Notes: a model not told the origin generated them from the sequence alone. 64,000 nucleotides of DNA from Charina bottae (GCA_023362775.1 JALMGJ010000005.1:63900463-63964462), one strand, 5' to 3'. Shown: positions 31,521 through 42,074, counted from the stretch's first letter. Numbers and translations are program-made.

Positions 31521-33143
31521 TTTAATGTGTGAAAATTAAAGCAATATCCACATAGAGACTTATATGGGAAATTAAGAGATTAAAAATGTTTCTCAATAAT
31601 ATATCTGGTTTCTTTCCCCTCTCCATTTATGTTTGTAATAAACTCACTCTCATACAATTAGCCTCAATTGTTTTTATATCTTCTGAGGCAATAATATAGG
31701 CAGTCTGGGGAATACAGTAGTAATCCACATACCTGTGTTCATTTACCCAAATCACTATGGTTACAGCCAGGGCAAATTGTTTACTGTGAGAATCTTTGGA
31801 GCCCCTTTCCAGATACTAATGACCTTTCTGTTCATCCAATAACATCAACAAACCAAGGATGCTGCCCACACCATTAAAGCCAATTGCCTCTCAAGTTACT
31901 GAGGGACTTGTGCTTTTCCTCATTTATTTTCTCTCATCTGATGTAACTCACATGCCACTTTCTTGTCTTTAAAGAAGGGGAAAAACTGTGGATTATTGAT
32001 TTGCTTCTGAACAGAAGACCAACCTAAAAGCCCCAATGAATTGTCACTCATTATTGAAATTACTGAACACTAATTAAACTGGCAGCTCAAATCCCAGCAG
32101 GCCACATTCATCTGAAGCTGAAATTCAGACACTTGGACAGTGGAAGAGGGAAAGCGTTAGCAAGCACTGGGATTGTAATAAGCTTTGCATTAATTTTTGT
32201 TTCTTAAAGGCACACACAGCCACACATCTGACATGTTATCTCAAAAAAAGAAAAAATCACAAAGCATCTTTTCCTACCTTCATTTCAGACCTTACCTTTC
32301 CAAATCCTGTGCTTTTCACTGTAATAAACAACCAAAAACAAACAAGCAAAATGGAAGAAACAAAACCAGTGCAGCATTAGCACAGGCTAATAATTAATAC
32401 CAACTCAAAGGCTCTAGTAAAGATAGCAAAGCAGGGCTTAAAATTCAAATTGGGTAGGTGGAAGGGAACTGAGTCAGAATATATACATAATCACATCATT
32501 TGGGTAGAACTTCTCAAGCAATAATAAATGCTAAAGATCATTTAGAATTCATACAGCCCAATTTAGAAAAAAATAATCTTTGGCCCATTTCCACAGGATG
32601 CTCAAGCTACCTATAAATTATGCATGTCTGCAGCTAATCAATGGCCTCGCACCCTCTCTCCCACCCTCCACATACATACACTTTCTGAGCAGTAACTCTT
32701 CATTTGTTCAACTTCAAAGAGGCAGAGCAAGAGGGAAAATGGGCTAGTTGAAGTGCACAATACCCTATCTGAAACCGGGAAAAGCCAAGGGAAACATAGA
32801 AGAATCATCGAGACAGCCCAAGTCTACAACATCTTAAGTTTATATGGAAGAGAACATCATTACAAAAAAAACTTGAATTTTAAAAATCACAGTACTTGGA
32901 AATTGTTACTATTTCAGATCAGTGTTGTTTTACTGGACTGGCATACACCAGAGTTGAATGGCTGTAGGATAAGTTATTGGCCAATGGTGTACCAAGTTTA
33001 ATACACCTTAATCATTTAAATTTCTGTTCAGCAAAACCACCAAGCTTTAATCCTGATAATATTTGGGAAACTTAAAATTATTTGCTATTGTTCTGAAAGT
33101 TTTGATGGATGCTTCTTTTGCTGTTTTTAATGTTAGCATTTCC
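31521..33143. other. Unique sequence, including a possible conserved block at 31770-32200
   Basis: 31770-32200 is repeat-free with balanced composition. It has homeodomain-like motifs (CTAATTAAACTGGCAGC near 32071, CCAATTGCC) and a GACAG-rich end. 32580-32660 is similar in character. No frame with coding character was found. Confidence 0.35.
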
Positions 33144-33270
33144 TTGGCCACATGACCGTGGAAGCGTCTTCGGACAACGCTGGCTCTTCGGCTAACAAAT
33201 GGAGAAGAGCACCGGCCCCTAGAGTCGGATACGGCTGCACAAATGTGCGGGGGGAACCTTTACTTTTACC
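33144..33270 (+). mobile_element. tRNA-SINE, 3' half (same family as 49.4 kb)
   Basis: GGCCACATGACCGTGGAAGC, CTGGCTCTTCGGCTAACAAA, GAGCACCGGCCCCTAGAGTC and the tail GGGGGGAACCTTTACTTTTACC align to the reverse complement of 49447-49610. The tRNA head is absent. Confidence 0.85.
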
Positions 33271-33845
33271 TTATCTGACTTTAGTACTGCTCTCTTTATG
33301 GAAAAAGTTTCTAAATGCTTAACGGTTGTTTTAAAGGCTGGAATAATTTTGTGTACTGACATGGGGCATCCTCAGGTTGAGAAACTGAATTAAGTACTTG
33401 ATTAATTAATAGTACACCACGCTAAATTTCACTTTTATATTCAGTTCATTACAGTGGTTCTCTTTCATTTTATAACTTTCCCTACTGCTGTGTAAAGGGT
33501 GTCCCACCAATCCTTGAGCTGGCAAAAAACTATACCAACATGAATTCATTGTATTCATTTCCAATGCCTCTGCTCTAAGTTCTGGACTTCCTTCCAAGAT
33601 AATGGGTAACAAAGCACAACAGACTTTTTAAACCCTAAGGCTTCTATTTGAACATTTTAGAATACTGGGAAGTGATGATGGCAACAACATAGGGGACATG
33701 ACAGAAAAGACGCTGCCAGGTTATGTTTCTGTCATTAGTCCCATTGAGGGAAGCCACATTTTCTGCCTCTGATATTACCTGGAATGGAGATACTCTGACA
33801 TCAAATTTAATGTGTTCACTCAAGTAATTGGTGGGACAAAAGACA
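33271..33845. other. Unique sequence, nothing recognised
   Basis: No signature was seen. The antisense frame at 33406-33612 has no domain. Confidence 0.45.
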
Positions 33846-33849
33846 GAGA

Positions 33850-34079
33850 GAGCCAGTTTGATCTAGTGGTTAAGGTGCTGGGCTAGAAACCAGGAGTCTG
33901 TGAGTTCTAGTCCCGCCTTAGGCATGAAAGCCGGCTGGGTGACCTTGGGCCAGTTACTCTTTCTCAGCCTAACTCACCTCACAGGGTTGTTGTTGTGGGG
34001 AAAATAGGAGGAAGAAGGTGTATTAGTTATTTATAAAAATAATAAAGGCGGGATAAAAATTAAATAAATAAATAAATTG
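33850..34079 (+). mobile_element. tRNA-derived SINE with L2-like tail
   Basis: The tRNA head has AGTGGTTAAGGTGCTGGGCT (box A region) and GTGAGTTCTAGTCCCGCC (box B). It is followed by the core GGGTGACCTTGGGCCAGTTA and CCTCACAGGGTTGTTGTTGT, then AAAGGCGGGATAAAAATTAA with an (AAAT)n tail. A reverse copy lies at 37.7 kb. The AAGGCGGGATA tail resembles L2 3' ends. Confidence 0.85.
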
Positions 34080-34124
34080 CCCTAGGAACTTGAAGATAGT
34101 CTGAACAGATCTTAATGTATTAAT

Positions 34125-34670
34125 GGTTGTTGTGGGTTTTCCGGGCTGTGTGGCCGTGTTCTGGCAGTTTTGGTTCCTAACGTTTCGCCAGTCACTGTGG
34201 CTGGCATCTTCAGAGGACAGGAGCACAGCTAGAAGATTCTGTCTGTGCCCAAGAGGAGGGTGTGTGTTCCTGCTGGTGTTATAGCTGCTGAGAGGGTGTG
34301 TGTCTTCTGTGGGTCATTTACAAGAGATTAGGAGAGGGTTTATTTTGGTGATTAGGGGGTGTGGTGCTGTCGTGTGTGGGATTAGCACATCTATTGTGTG
34401 AGTTGTTTGTATATTTCTGTGGTTGAGTAGAGTTCATTGACCTTTTGCAAGCTGTGTTTTTCAGGACTGGCAGCCAGGTTTTGCTGATCTTTAAGCTTTC
34501 TTCTTTTTTATTGAAACTGTGTTGGTGTTTATGTATTTCAATGGCTTCCCTGTATAGTCTAACATAGTGGCTGTTGGTGTTGTCCAGTATTTCTGTGTTT
34601 TCAAATAAGATTTGGTGACCACTTTGTTTGAGAGCATGTTCAGCAGAATCAGCTATTGCAGATTTTTCAG
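34125..34670 (-). mobile_element. Penelope-like element, 3' end fragment
   Basis: In minus orientation: a short coding end (the frame includes HQILFENTEILDNTNSHYV and REAIEIHKHQ-like residues of the endonuclease C-terminus), a 3' UTR with ACACCCCCTAATCACC, the ribozyme-like block, and the terminus CACACAGCCCGGAAAACCC. The last ~35 bases seen in the 6.9 and 46.3 kb copies are missing. No clear target duplication was found. Confidence 0.85.
34176..34216 (-). ncRNA. Candidate hammerhead ribozyme motif, best stem II of this subfamily
   Basis: Element strand: CCTCTGAAGA-T-GCCAG-CCACAGTGA-CTGGC-GAAACGTTAGG. Stem II is five perfect pairs GCCAG/CTGGC, stem I CCT/AGG, stem III the minimal ACGT. One extra U between CUGAAGA and stem II departs from the consensus. 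Confidence 0.5.
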
Positions 34671-34994
34671 GTTACAAAAATGGAGAATTGGCTTACCAAT
34701 ACAAGATAGCATGTAGATAGATAACAAGATATGTACAAGATAGCCACAATATAAGCCATTTTGTTAGCAAAGAAACTGACTCATAAGTTACAGATGATCA
34801 AAGGACAAATCAAGAGAGACACTTTTGAGAATTAATGATTTCTATTTATCACTTCATGCCAACCTCCAGTTTCTTAGCTTTCACAATGTGGAAAGATATG
34901 TTTTGAAGGCAGATATGGTCTGGGATGGATAAAGGCTTACAGATTGTGGATATTGGTGATTATCTTATTTTTGTTTCTTTCCTCATGTTATGTT
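34671..34994. other. Unique sequence, nothing recognised
   Basis: Spacer between the Penelope and L2 fragments. Confidence 0.45.
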
Positions 34995-35692
34995 ATATAT
35001 ACTACTGTAATGCGCTCCACATGGGGCTACCCTTGAAGAATATCTGGAAGCTACAGCTGGTCCAGAATGCAGCTGCACGGGCAATTTTAGGTGCCCCAAG
35101 GGTGGCACATGAAACACCTTCGCTTCGCGAGCTGCACTGGGTTACAGTTTGCTTCTGGGTCCAATTCAAGGTGTTGGTTTTGACCTTTAAAGCCCTACAT
35201 GGCATGGGACCAGGTTACCTGAGGGTCTATCTCGTCCCCATTACATCAACGTGCCCCACCCGGTCATGCAGAGAGGGCATGCTACAGACCCCATCTGCAA
35301 AAGAATTCCATCTGGTGGGGTCGCAGAAGCATGCCTTCTCTGCAGTAGCTCCTGCCCTCTGGAACATTCTTTCCCCAGAGATAAGACAGGTCCGCTCGCT
35401 CCTGGACTTCCGAAAGAAACTAAAAACCTGGTTTTGTCAGCATGCCTGGAGCCGGAGGGAGAGTGGTCACTCCTGGGGATGGCTAGTTTCCTAAAATGGC
35501 CCTAAAGCTGCCCTTTTACTCATGGACTGATAAAGAACACTTAGCCATCTAGATTTTATTACATTATATATTTTTACTGTCTATTTATATTCATTTTATT
35601 GTATTGTATTGTATACTAGTTAATTCTGTTTTTATTGTAAACCGCCCAGAGTCCCTCCTCAGGGGGAGATGGGCGGTGATAAATTCGATAGA

Positions 35693-35727
<35 letters not shown>

Positions 35728-35730
35728 ATA
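34995..35730 (+). mobile_element. L2-clade LINE 3' end (copy D)
   Basis: The frame from about 35000 to a stop at 35494 reads YYCNALHMGLPLKNIWKLQL, AAARAILGAPRVAH, LRELHWVTVCFWVQFKVLVL, KALHGMGPGYLRVYLVP, then AFSAVAPALWNILSPEI. The 3' UTR has ACCGCCCAGAGTCCCTCCTC and GGGGGAGATGGGCGGTGATA with an (AAAT)n tail. It retains about 165 codons. The reported start upstream lies in flanking DNA. Confidence 0.88.
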
Positions 35731-36415
35731 TTCAAATATAATATATTTATTTTTCAGAAACTCAAAAAAATATAGGCGACTTGTAACAAACACTTTCTGG
35801 AAAAGGTGGCTGAATGGTTGTTTAGGAGAAGTATGTAATATTCAGATCCAAAGTGGGCAAAGGTACTTTGGAATTAGCATGAAGAACCTCACTGTACCTG
35901 TTAGCAAATCTTTAAAGGGGCTATGCTTTTTCCAGGGCTTATAGGCTCATGAAAATACATGTTTGAGTTAAAGAAGTCCAAAGAGGCAGCTGCAGCCTCC
36001 TTAATGTATCCTTAACTTAAGTATATATTTTCCTGACCCCATGCAGTTATTGTGCAAGCTTGGAACTGCCATTAACTACAGGGAGGGTACCTCCACTGGA
36101 TAATCTCTAGATGATAGCTTACATTACTGGATGAAACATTATCTAGATCCATTGCATTTATGTTTCAGCTACGGGCATGGAACAGAATTTGACATAGGCT
36201 TTATGTGAGTGGTGACTTTACTGATTTTCTTGGATCTTCCAAAAACTTTCAACTATGGTAGCCCTCTAAATACATTAGCCAGGTGTAGTGTAGGAAATAC
36301 TGAATTTTGGTAGTTTTGCTCCTATTTAAATGGTTCTTGGCAGTTATATTATGAGCGGTCTCGAAAATTATCTTAGGCAACAGAATACAGGGACTCACGT
36401 ATAAACACACATGGT
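35731..36415. other. Unique sequence, nothing recognised
   Basis: No signature was seen. Confidence 0.45.
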
Positions 36416-36426
36416 AGGGAAACCTT

Positions 36427-36657
36427 GGCCACATAATGAGAAGACAGGATACCCTGGAGAAGATGGTGATGCTAGGGAAAGTGGAAGGCAAAAGGAAGAG
36501 GGGCCAACCAAGGGCAAGATGGATGGATGATATTCTGGAGGTGACGGACTCAACCTTGGGGGAGCTGGGGATGGTGACGGCCGACAGGAAGCTCTGGCGT
36601 GGGCTGGTCCATGAAGTCACGAAGAGTCGGAAGCCACTGAACGAATAAACTACAACA
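36427..36657 (+). mobile_element. RTE/BovB LINE, 231-bp 3' end
   Basis: It contains the last ~70 codons (MRRQDTLEKMVMLGKVEGKR ... ADRKLWRGLVHEVTKSRK) and the AACGAATAAACTACAACA terminus. An 11-bp target duplication AGGGAAACCTT flanks it (36416-36426 and 36658-36668). The frame is open, and by eye it is closely similar to the 19.6 kb copy. Confidence 0.92.
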
Positions 36658-36668
36658 AGGGAAACCTT

Positions 36669-37137
36669 TGTCATCTTTCCTTCCAGTGATCCTGTTTTAA
36701 TTACTTCTTCTCTGCTGTCTTTAGCAGCAATTTTCAACAGGAGGAGAAATCTTATTTCAGTCTGAACAATTCTGCTGCAGATTGTTGCTTTCTTCCTCCC
36801 TAAAGCCATGATTTGCTCATTGACATCTACCTATGGGTTGATAATCTGAACACTGATAAAAGGGGTTGGATTACCTTGGATGCAAACAGAGTGGTAAAGC
36901 ACTGCATCTGACCCCATGGGCTGCCCATCTGTGACCTAAACAGTCAGCTTAATGTTTCTGTATGTAACATTATCATACAGGTTGTCTTAGTGGTATATAA
37001 TATTTTTCATTTATGTTTTGTTTTAGGCTTATATTGAATCTTATACTGTATGCATAGAGATCACCTAGATAGTTATTCATAATTTGGTAATCTCTTGCTT
37101 TCATTATTGCTGCTTGCTATATATGTTACTATAAAAC
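36669..37137. other. Unique sequence, nothing recognised
   Basis: No signature was seen. Confidence 0.45.
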
Positions 37138-37265
37138 CTGAGTGCCAGTGTGATATAGTGGTTAATGTGCTAGACTAGGAGTGGGGAGACTCTAGTCTTC
37201 CTTGAGGCACAGAAGCCAGCTGGCTGTCCTAGGGCTAGTCACTCCTTCCCAGCCCAAATTAGCAT
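37138..37265 (+). mobile_element. tRNA-SINE fragment (Sauria/L2-tail type), degraded
   Basis: GAGTGCCAGTGTGATATAGT, GGTTAATGTGCTAGACTAGG and GAAGCCAGCTGGCTGTCCTA GGGC match the 5' two thirds of the SINE at 33.85 kb. The tail is not recognisable. Confidence 0.7.
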
Positions 37266-37682
37266 TGGGCCCTGTGACGAGCCAGCTTAAAAATGGATAG
37301 CATTCACTGCAAGAACTAGTAAAGTGCAAGTCAAGCAGACTCTGTATCTAAGTGGGACAAATTATGAGGAGAGCAACAACTGACAGTAAAAAGTGATTCT
37401 AGAAATGTCAACATCTCCTGATTATGTCAGTGAAAGGTTCTAAAACAACTGACTGATGCAAAGATATTATAGCAATATTTGTGTTTATCATTGGTTTCTG
37501 TTGCTTGTGTGGAATTCAGAGTGCTAAAATTAATATTTAAATCATTTCTGGTTACCTTACCTGAATAAATACTGTATCTTCTTCCATCTATCTGTCTGTC
37601 TGTCTTCCTTCCTGCCTAAACATCTTCAGAAGAACCTTGTTTGGCTGCTGTTTCCTATAAGTGGAACAGCCATTAAGAACAA
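37266..37682. other. Unique sequence, nothing recognised
   Basis: Includes a short TCTG/TTCC-rich run near 37585-37610. Confidence 0.45.
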
Positions 37683-37685
37683 TTT

Positions 37686-37728
<43 letters not shown>

Positions 37729-37905
37729 TTATTTTTATCACGCCTTTATTATTTTTATAAACAACTCAAGGCGGCGAACATACCAAATAGTCCTTCCTCC
37801 TCCTATTTTCCCCACAACAACAACCCTGTGAGGTGAGTTGGGCTGAGAGAGAGTGACTGGCCCAAGGTCACCCAGCCGGCTTTCATGCCTCAGGCGTGAA
37901 ATACT
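37683..37905 (-). mobile_element. tRNA-SINE with L2-like tail, 5'-truncated
   Basis: It starts with a (TTTA)n tail (37684-37732), then CACGCCTTTATTATTTTTAT, CCCACAACAACAACCCTGTG AGG and GGCCCAAGGTCACCCAGCCG, the reverse complement of the 33.85 kb family. The tRNA head is missing. The break is at about 37905, just before a probable LTR. Confidence 0.85.
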
Positions 37906-37911
37906 TTTTAG

Positions 37912-38889
37912 TGGTGCTCTCTGCCAATAATTATTAAGTGCAGGAGACCAGACTTAGATCAAATTCTTTATGACACAGTGCAGGACTGCAAGAGCTCAAG
38001 AAAAACAAACATGTTTATTTCAGAAACCAAGGTTCCATGCAGATAAATAATGGTCCAGGAATCAGAGCCGAGTGTACCAGAGCAGAGGTCAGTCAGGGAA
38101 TCAGAAATGGCAAGCCTTCAGGAAACCAGGTTCAAAGCCGAAAATTTGTTTGCAAATGGGTAGTTGTTTACCAACAGTGTTTCAGTGCACTGAGTCAAGT
38201 ATGCCTATTTTCCTGAGTTGTGCTGCTGCTTTCTCTCCTCGTTCTCCTCCTCCTCCTCTTCCTTTGAAGAGCCACATTGAAACCTCTATTGTAGTCACTT
38301 GACCTTTCTGTGTGGACAGGAGCTGAAGAGCTTTTCCTGCTCAGGCTCTGAAACAGCTGACTCAGCCTGCTGCTGTGCTTCTTCAACAGGTGGCTGATTA
38401 CCTATTACCGCAGAGCTTTCCAAACTGTGTGTTGGGACACCTTAGTGTGTCGGCTGCAGTGTCTGGGTGCGTTGCGGCTGCTGCTGCCTCCAAACCTGCC
38501 CTGCCAGGATTCCACGCAGGTCCTAGTGCCTGCCTTGTGCCTGGCTGCCTCCAAACTAGCTGTGATTCCGCGCAGGTCCTAGTGCCTGCCTTGTGCCCTG
38601 CTGTAAGAGTGTGTCATGAAATGATGCCCTGCTGTAAGAGTGTGTCACGAAATGATGCATGTCTAAAAAGTGTGTCACCAACATGAAAAGTTTGGAAAGC
38701 TCTGTATTACTGGAATGCTCCAGACCTGCAGACCTACGCTCCAACAGGTCCTGCTCTTCCTGAGCCTCATCTGCAAATATCTGAGAGCCCACTGGGTCTT
38801 GAGATGCAAAGTAAGAACTTGTCAGGCCCTGCTACTCCAATTAAATGTCTGCCTCCTCAGACAGGCCTGAAACAAGTGGTAGCACGACA
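37912..38889 (-). mobile_element. Probable LTR, split by a hAT element
   Basis: In minus orientation it starts TGTCGTGCTACCACTTG at 38889. It contains an AATAAA signal about 100 bases before its end (the complement of GTTTATTT near 38016) and ends near AGAGAGCACCACTA at 37912. Removing the 294-bp hAT insertion leaves about 684 bp. No clean 5-bp target duplication or internal retroviral domain was seen, so this could be another kind of repeat. The frames inside are not recognisable proteins. Confidence 0.4.
38411..38704 (+). mobile_element. Nonautonomous hAT element (family H, copy 2, 294 bp)
   Basis: Termini are CAGAGCTTTCCAAACTGTGT and CATGAAAAGTTTGGAAAGCTCTG-type, with an 8-bp duplication TATTACCG/TATTACTG (38403-38410 and 38705-38712, one mismatch). 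It matches copy 1 in opposite orientation but has two internal duplications: GGTCCTAGTGCCTGCCTTGT occurs twice, and CTGCTGTAAGAGTGTGTCA occurs twice. No transposase is present. Confidence 0.92.
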
Positions 38890-39823
38890 GTAGTAAAATG
38901 TTAGTCCTCACTTACAATTGATCTTTTTAGTGCCAGATCAAGACCTTTTTAATTTTCTAGTCATTTCAGGGAAGGCCTTTAAGAATTTTTTTTCCTTTTT
39001 AGATTTTTGTACTATTGCAAACAATATTTTGTACCCTGTTTTAATATTTTCAGATTTATGTTATATTTCATTATGTCTCTGGTTTTATGTTTTGACTTCA
39101 ATTTTGTGAACTTTTCAGAAAGCATCAGCAATTGGGCAATGCAGAAATATAATAAATACTAAATAAATACTTAAGCAGAAGTATCATCCAGATGCAATGG
39201 AGATGGTGCAAACCAGTTGCCAGATGTCCTGCATTGTTAAGCATATTCCATATTTTAGAAAACCACATCTGCATAGAGGTTTGCAGAACTGTAGTTTCAG
39301 TAACTGATCTTGAAGCCCTGTAGGTTTTGGCACATCCCAACAAGACATTAAAAAGTTTTATATGGCATTGTATAACAAGTGTGTAGAATATGTGCCTGTT
39401 CAAATTTCTCAAGCAATATAATACTATTGTGTATGCAGTATAAGTGATGTGCATAGATGCTAGAACTAGGAAAGTCAATGAAAAGAAAATAATGCTTTAT
39501 GCAGATATTTTAAGTATACCTATATTGACCTAAGGTTAATCAGAACTCGGTTTCTGTAGCAATTTTGAAAAACCTAGAAAACATTATTTCAGAATAAATA
39601 TGATTTATTTATGCACAGAATGCAGAATGTGCACAGAATGCTGTTTCATCATTGTAGGCAAATGCAGTCACCTTCACATATTTTAAATGAGAACTTGTAG
39701 TTCACAGAATCCATTATCGAGAAAGTTGATGCCATAAGCATCCATGGAGGGGCAAGGAGGATGAAATGATGCAAACCCTGTGATTGACATACATGCATCC
39801 AACCCTGGGGCATAAGTATGAAA
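38890..39823. other. Unique AT-rich sequence, nothing recognised
   Basis: The antisense frame at 39125-39478 (117 codons) has no recognisable domain, and composition is like the noncoding background. Confidence 0.45.
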
Positions 39824-39831
39824 AGCTAGGG

Positions 39832-40166
39832 CAGTGCTTTTCAAACTGCTGCCATTGGCGACACACCAACGGTGGCAGCAGCGGCGGCACAGGGGTGTGC
39901 GGCGGTGGGGGCGTGCATGGCGGTGGTGCAGGGGGGCGCGTGGCGGCGGTGGGGTGCACGGCGGTGGCGGCAGTGGCGGCAGCCTCCGCTAAAACATGGA
40001 AGCGCTGATGGCGCGACGCTGCCGTCGTCGTTGCCACCACCTCCATACACACCACCACTGCTGCGCATGCCCCTGCGCCGCCGCCATGCACGCCCCCACC
40101 GCCACTTCCAGGTTGTGTTGCGACACACTAAACTGTGTGTTTCGACACACAGTTTGGAAAGCTATG
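39832..40166 (-). mobile_element. Nonautonomous hAT fold-back with GC-rich core (family H, copy 3, 335 bp)
   Basis: The perfect 8-bp duplication AGCTAGGG (39824-39831 and 40167-40174) flanks termini CAGTGCTTTTCAAACTGCTG and AGTTTGGAAAGCTATG. The left half is G-rich GGCGGTGG-type and the right half C-rich CACCGCCGCC-type. The strand can therefore fold on itself around a central CTAAAACATGGAAGCGCTGA. All long open frames here on both strands (Gly, Ala or Pro repeats) come from this core and are not genes. Confidence 0.92.
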
Positions 40167-40174
40167 AGCTAGGG

Positions 40175-40884
40175 TTTGCATTGTGACATCACAATGTATG
40201 CTTTGTCATTTTTTATCACTGATATCTGTAGCATTTCAGTGTGCTTAAAGGATAAGTCCGTGTCTGTTTTTGAGAAGCTGAGAACTCTGAAGGTCAGGTA
40301 CAATTAATTTTGGATTTAGCTGCTTTTTGGTGACTACCTTAAATTGCAAAAATGTTTATATTAGTACTTTCACTATACTGCTTACACAGAGTTAGCCAAA
40401 GTTCAACACTGTTATTGAATATGTCTTTTCCAACATTTTCTTTGTTTAAAAGCAATTATGGATTGGTGTCATAAAGCTGGCTTACACACTTTTTCCCACT
40501 CAACTTTCCCCATCGCTTACAACTATTAGTGATTTTTTTTTAAATGGCATGTACAATATGAACAACTGTCTATTTTTTTCCTCGGGATATATGGCAGTTT
40601 GGAGGAAAACATTAAATGGTCATTACCCTAATGCTTTTTTTCACAGCATAATTCTTTCTTTCTTTTCCTTTTTTTTTAACAAAACAAAATTAATTTCGGG
40701 AAATCCTTATTATGGAACTCTTTTATTATGTATAGTTCAATGCTGAACATCCTTGAGGAAACGGTGTCAAGCTTTTCACTAGGTCACATCTGTAAATCCC
40801 AGTTCTTCAGGCACTTAACCAGTTATTGAGGTAGAAGACTCTTAGTCAGGTCTTGGCTAAAATAAAGTCATTTCATAACGGACA
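40175..40884. other. Unique AT-rich sequence, nothing recognised
   Basis: No signature was seen. The frame at 40549-40746 has no domain. Confidence 0.45.
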
Positions 40885-41024
40885 AGAATGAAACCATATA
40901 TACAGATGACTTGTGCACTATATACCCAGAAATTGGAGCCACTACAGGATTTAAATTTTAGGCTTCATTTAGTGACTGAAATTCTGGTCCCAATTGTGGT
41001 TGTTAAGCGAGGACTACCTATATA
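40885..41024. mobile_element. Degraded DNA transposon end
   Basis: CCCAATTGTGGTTGTTAAGC GAGGACTACCTATA resembles the terminus (GGACTACCTGTA) of a DNA transposon family common in squamates. TATA at its end could be part of a TA duplication. 42405-42500 has related GACTATCGCTTAGCAACTA. Confidence 0.4.
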
Positions 41025-41376
41025 TTTCATCTTGTCTTGTTTGTTGCTGGGCCATATTTCCAAGTCAATGGATACTTAGCCATTCTCTTGATCACCTTGG
41101 GAGGCACCTGATCTATGCTTACAAAATAAGTGTCTCTAAGCCAGGAAACTTCTGGTTCCTACCTCAGCAACTACGTTTCTTTCAGGTGGGCCAATAAAAG
41201 TTCCTGCCTGGAAATCTGCTTACTCTGCAGGAGCCTACTTGCATGTACTTCTTGTATATTTACAAATAAACAAGTTTAGCTCACAATAATAAAGCACATC
41301 AGGTTGCATTGAGTTTGCAAGCACTTAGAAAGGATCTACATGATTACTAGAAGTCAGAACAGGTTTGTTAAAAATA
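41025..41376. other. Unique sequence, nothing recognised
   Basis: Spacer before the solo LTR. Confidence 0.45.
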
Positions 41377-41381
41377 GTATG

Positions 41382-41832
41382 TGTCGGGGCGCGCGGATGG
41401 AGCGGCCTGCTTCTCTCTCCTAGGCACCAGTGATCCAAGTACTATGCAGTTAATAGACTCCAAACAGAAGTTATATCAAATATCCTATTTACTTATATAC
41501 ATACGTATTTACAGATCACTTCCACAGGTAACAAAATGATACACCATCAACGATACAGCTTTCACGAGGTAAAATGGGAATAATGGGAAATGAGAATGTC
41601 TCTGCTTATATAGTGAAACTGACCAATCACATTATAGGTCACTCTCGTTATTCACCACAACCAACCTAACTCTAAGCACCTGTTGTATGAGTCACACACT
41701 GACACATCATTCCTACAACAATGGCTGCTAATTGGGTGACTGTGCAGAATATTTCCCCTTTCACTTGGATATCAAGCCTCTCTGTATAATTTATATCTAG
41801 CGGTAAATTCCTGGGTTTATCAAACCTCAACA
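41382..41832 (-). mobile_element. Solo LTR, 451 bp
   Basis: Minus strand: TGTTGAGGTTTG ... CGCGCGCCCCGACA, with TG/CA ends and a perfect 5-bp duplication GTATG (41377-41381 and 41833-41837). A TATATAAG box lies at 41606-41613, with ATTGG (41623-41627) just upstream on that strand, in the order of a retroviral-type promoter. No internal region remains, as expected after LTR-LTR recombination. Five bases fit Gypsy or an ERV class. Which one cannot be told. Confidence 0.8.
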
Positions 41833-41837
41833 GTATG

Positions 41838-41959
41838 TGCAAGACAAGTCTTATTGCTTTTTTCTTTTACAAAGTGACTAGATTAGTAGACCAAGGGAAT
41901 GCTGTAGAAAGATGGGAAAGATGTGTAGAAAAGATGGTCCTGCTATCAGTTGGATTTGT
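41838..41959. other. Short unique spacer
   Basis: Nothing was recognised. Confidence 0.4.
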
Positions 41960-42074
41960 AGTTGGTTGAACATCATATACAGTGGATATAAAAAGTCTAC
42001 ATCTTGGCTTGGGAATCTTTGCCCACTCTTCCTTGCAGAAGTGCTCCAAATCTGTCAGATTTCAGTTGGTTGAA
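41960..42074. mobile_element. Small mobile-element remnant flanked by 11-bp direct repeat
   Basis: AGTTGGTTGAA occurs at 41960-41970 and 42064-42074. Between them, ACAGTGGATATAAAAAGTCT ACA resembles a Tc1-like terminus of fish and reptile elements, and TTTGCCCACTCTTCCTTGCA looks like its interior. An 11-bp duplication does not fit Tc1 (which duplicates TA), so it may be a retroposed fragment. Confidence 0.4.

Noticed and set aside
34125..34670. Target duplication for the 34 kb Penelope copy
   Set aside because: Only a 5-base CAGAT likeness was seen at the two sides, too short and offset to count.
39714..40186. Several 74-125-codon frames rich in Gly, Ala and Pro
   Set aside because: They lie in the GC-rich fold-back core of a hAT element whose ends and target duplication are exact.
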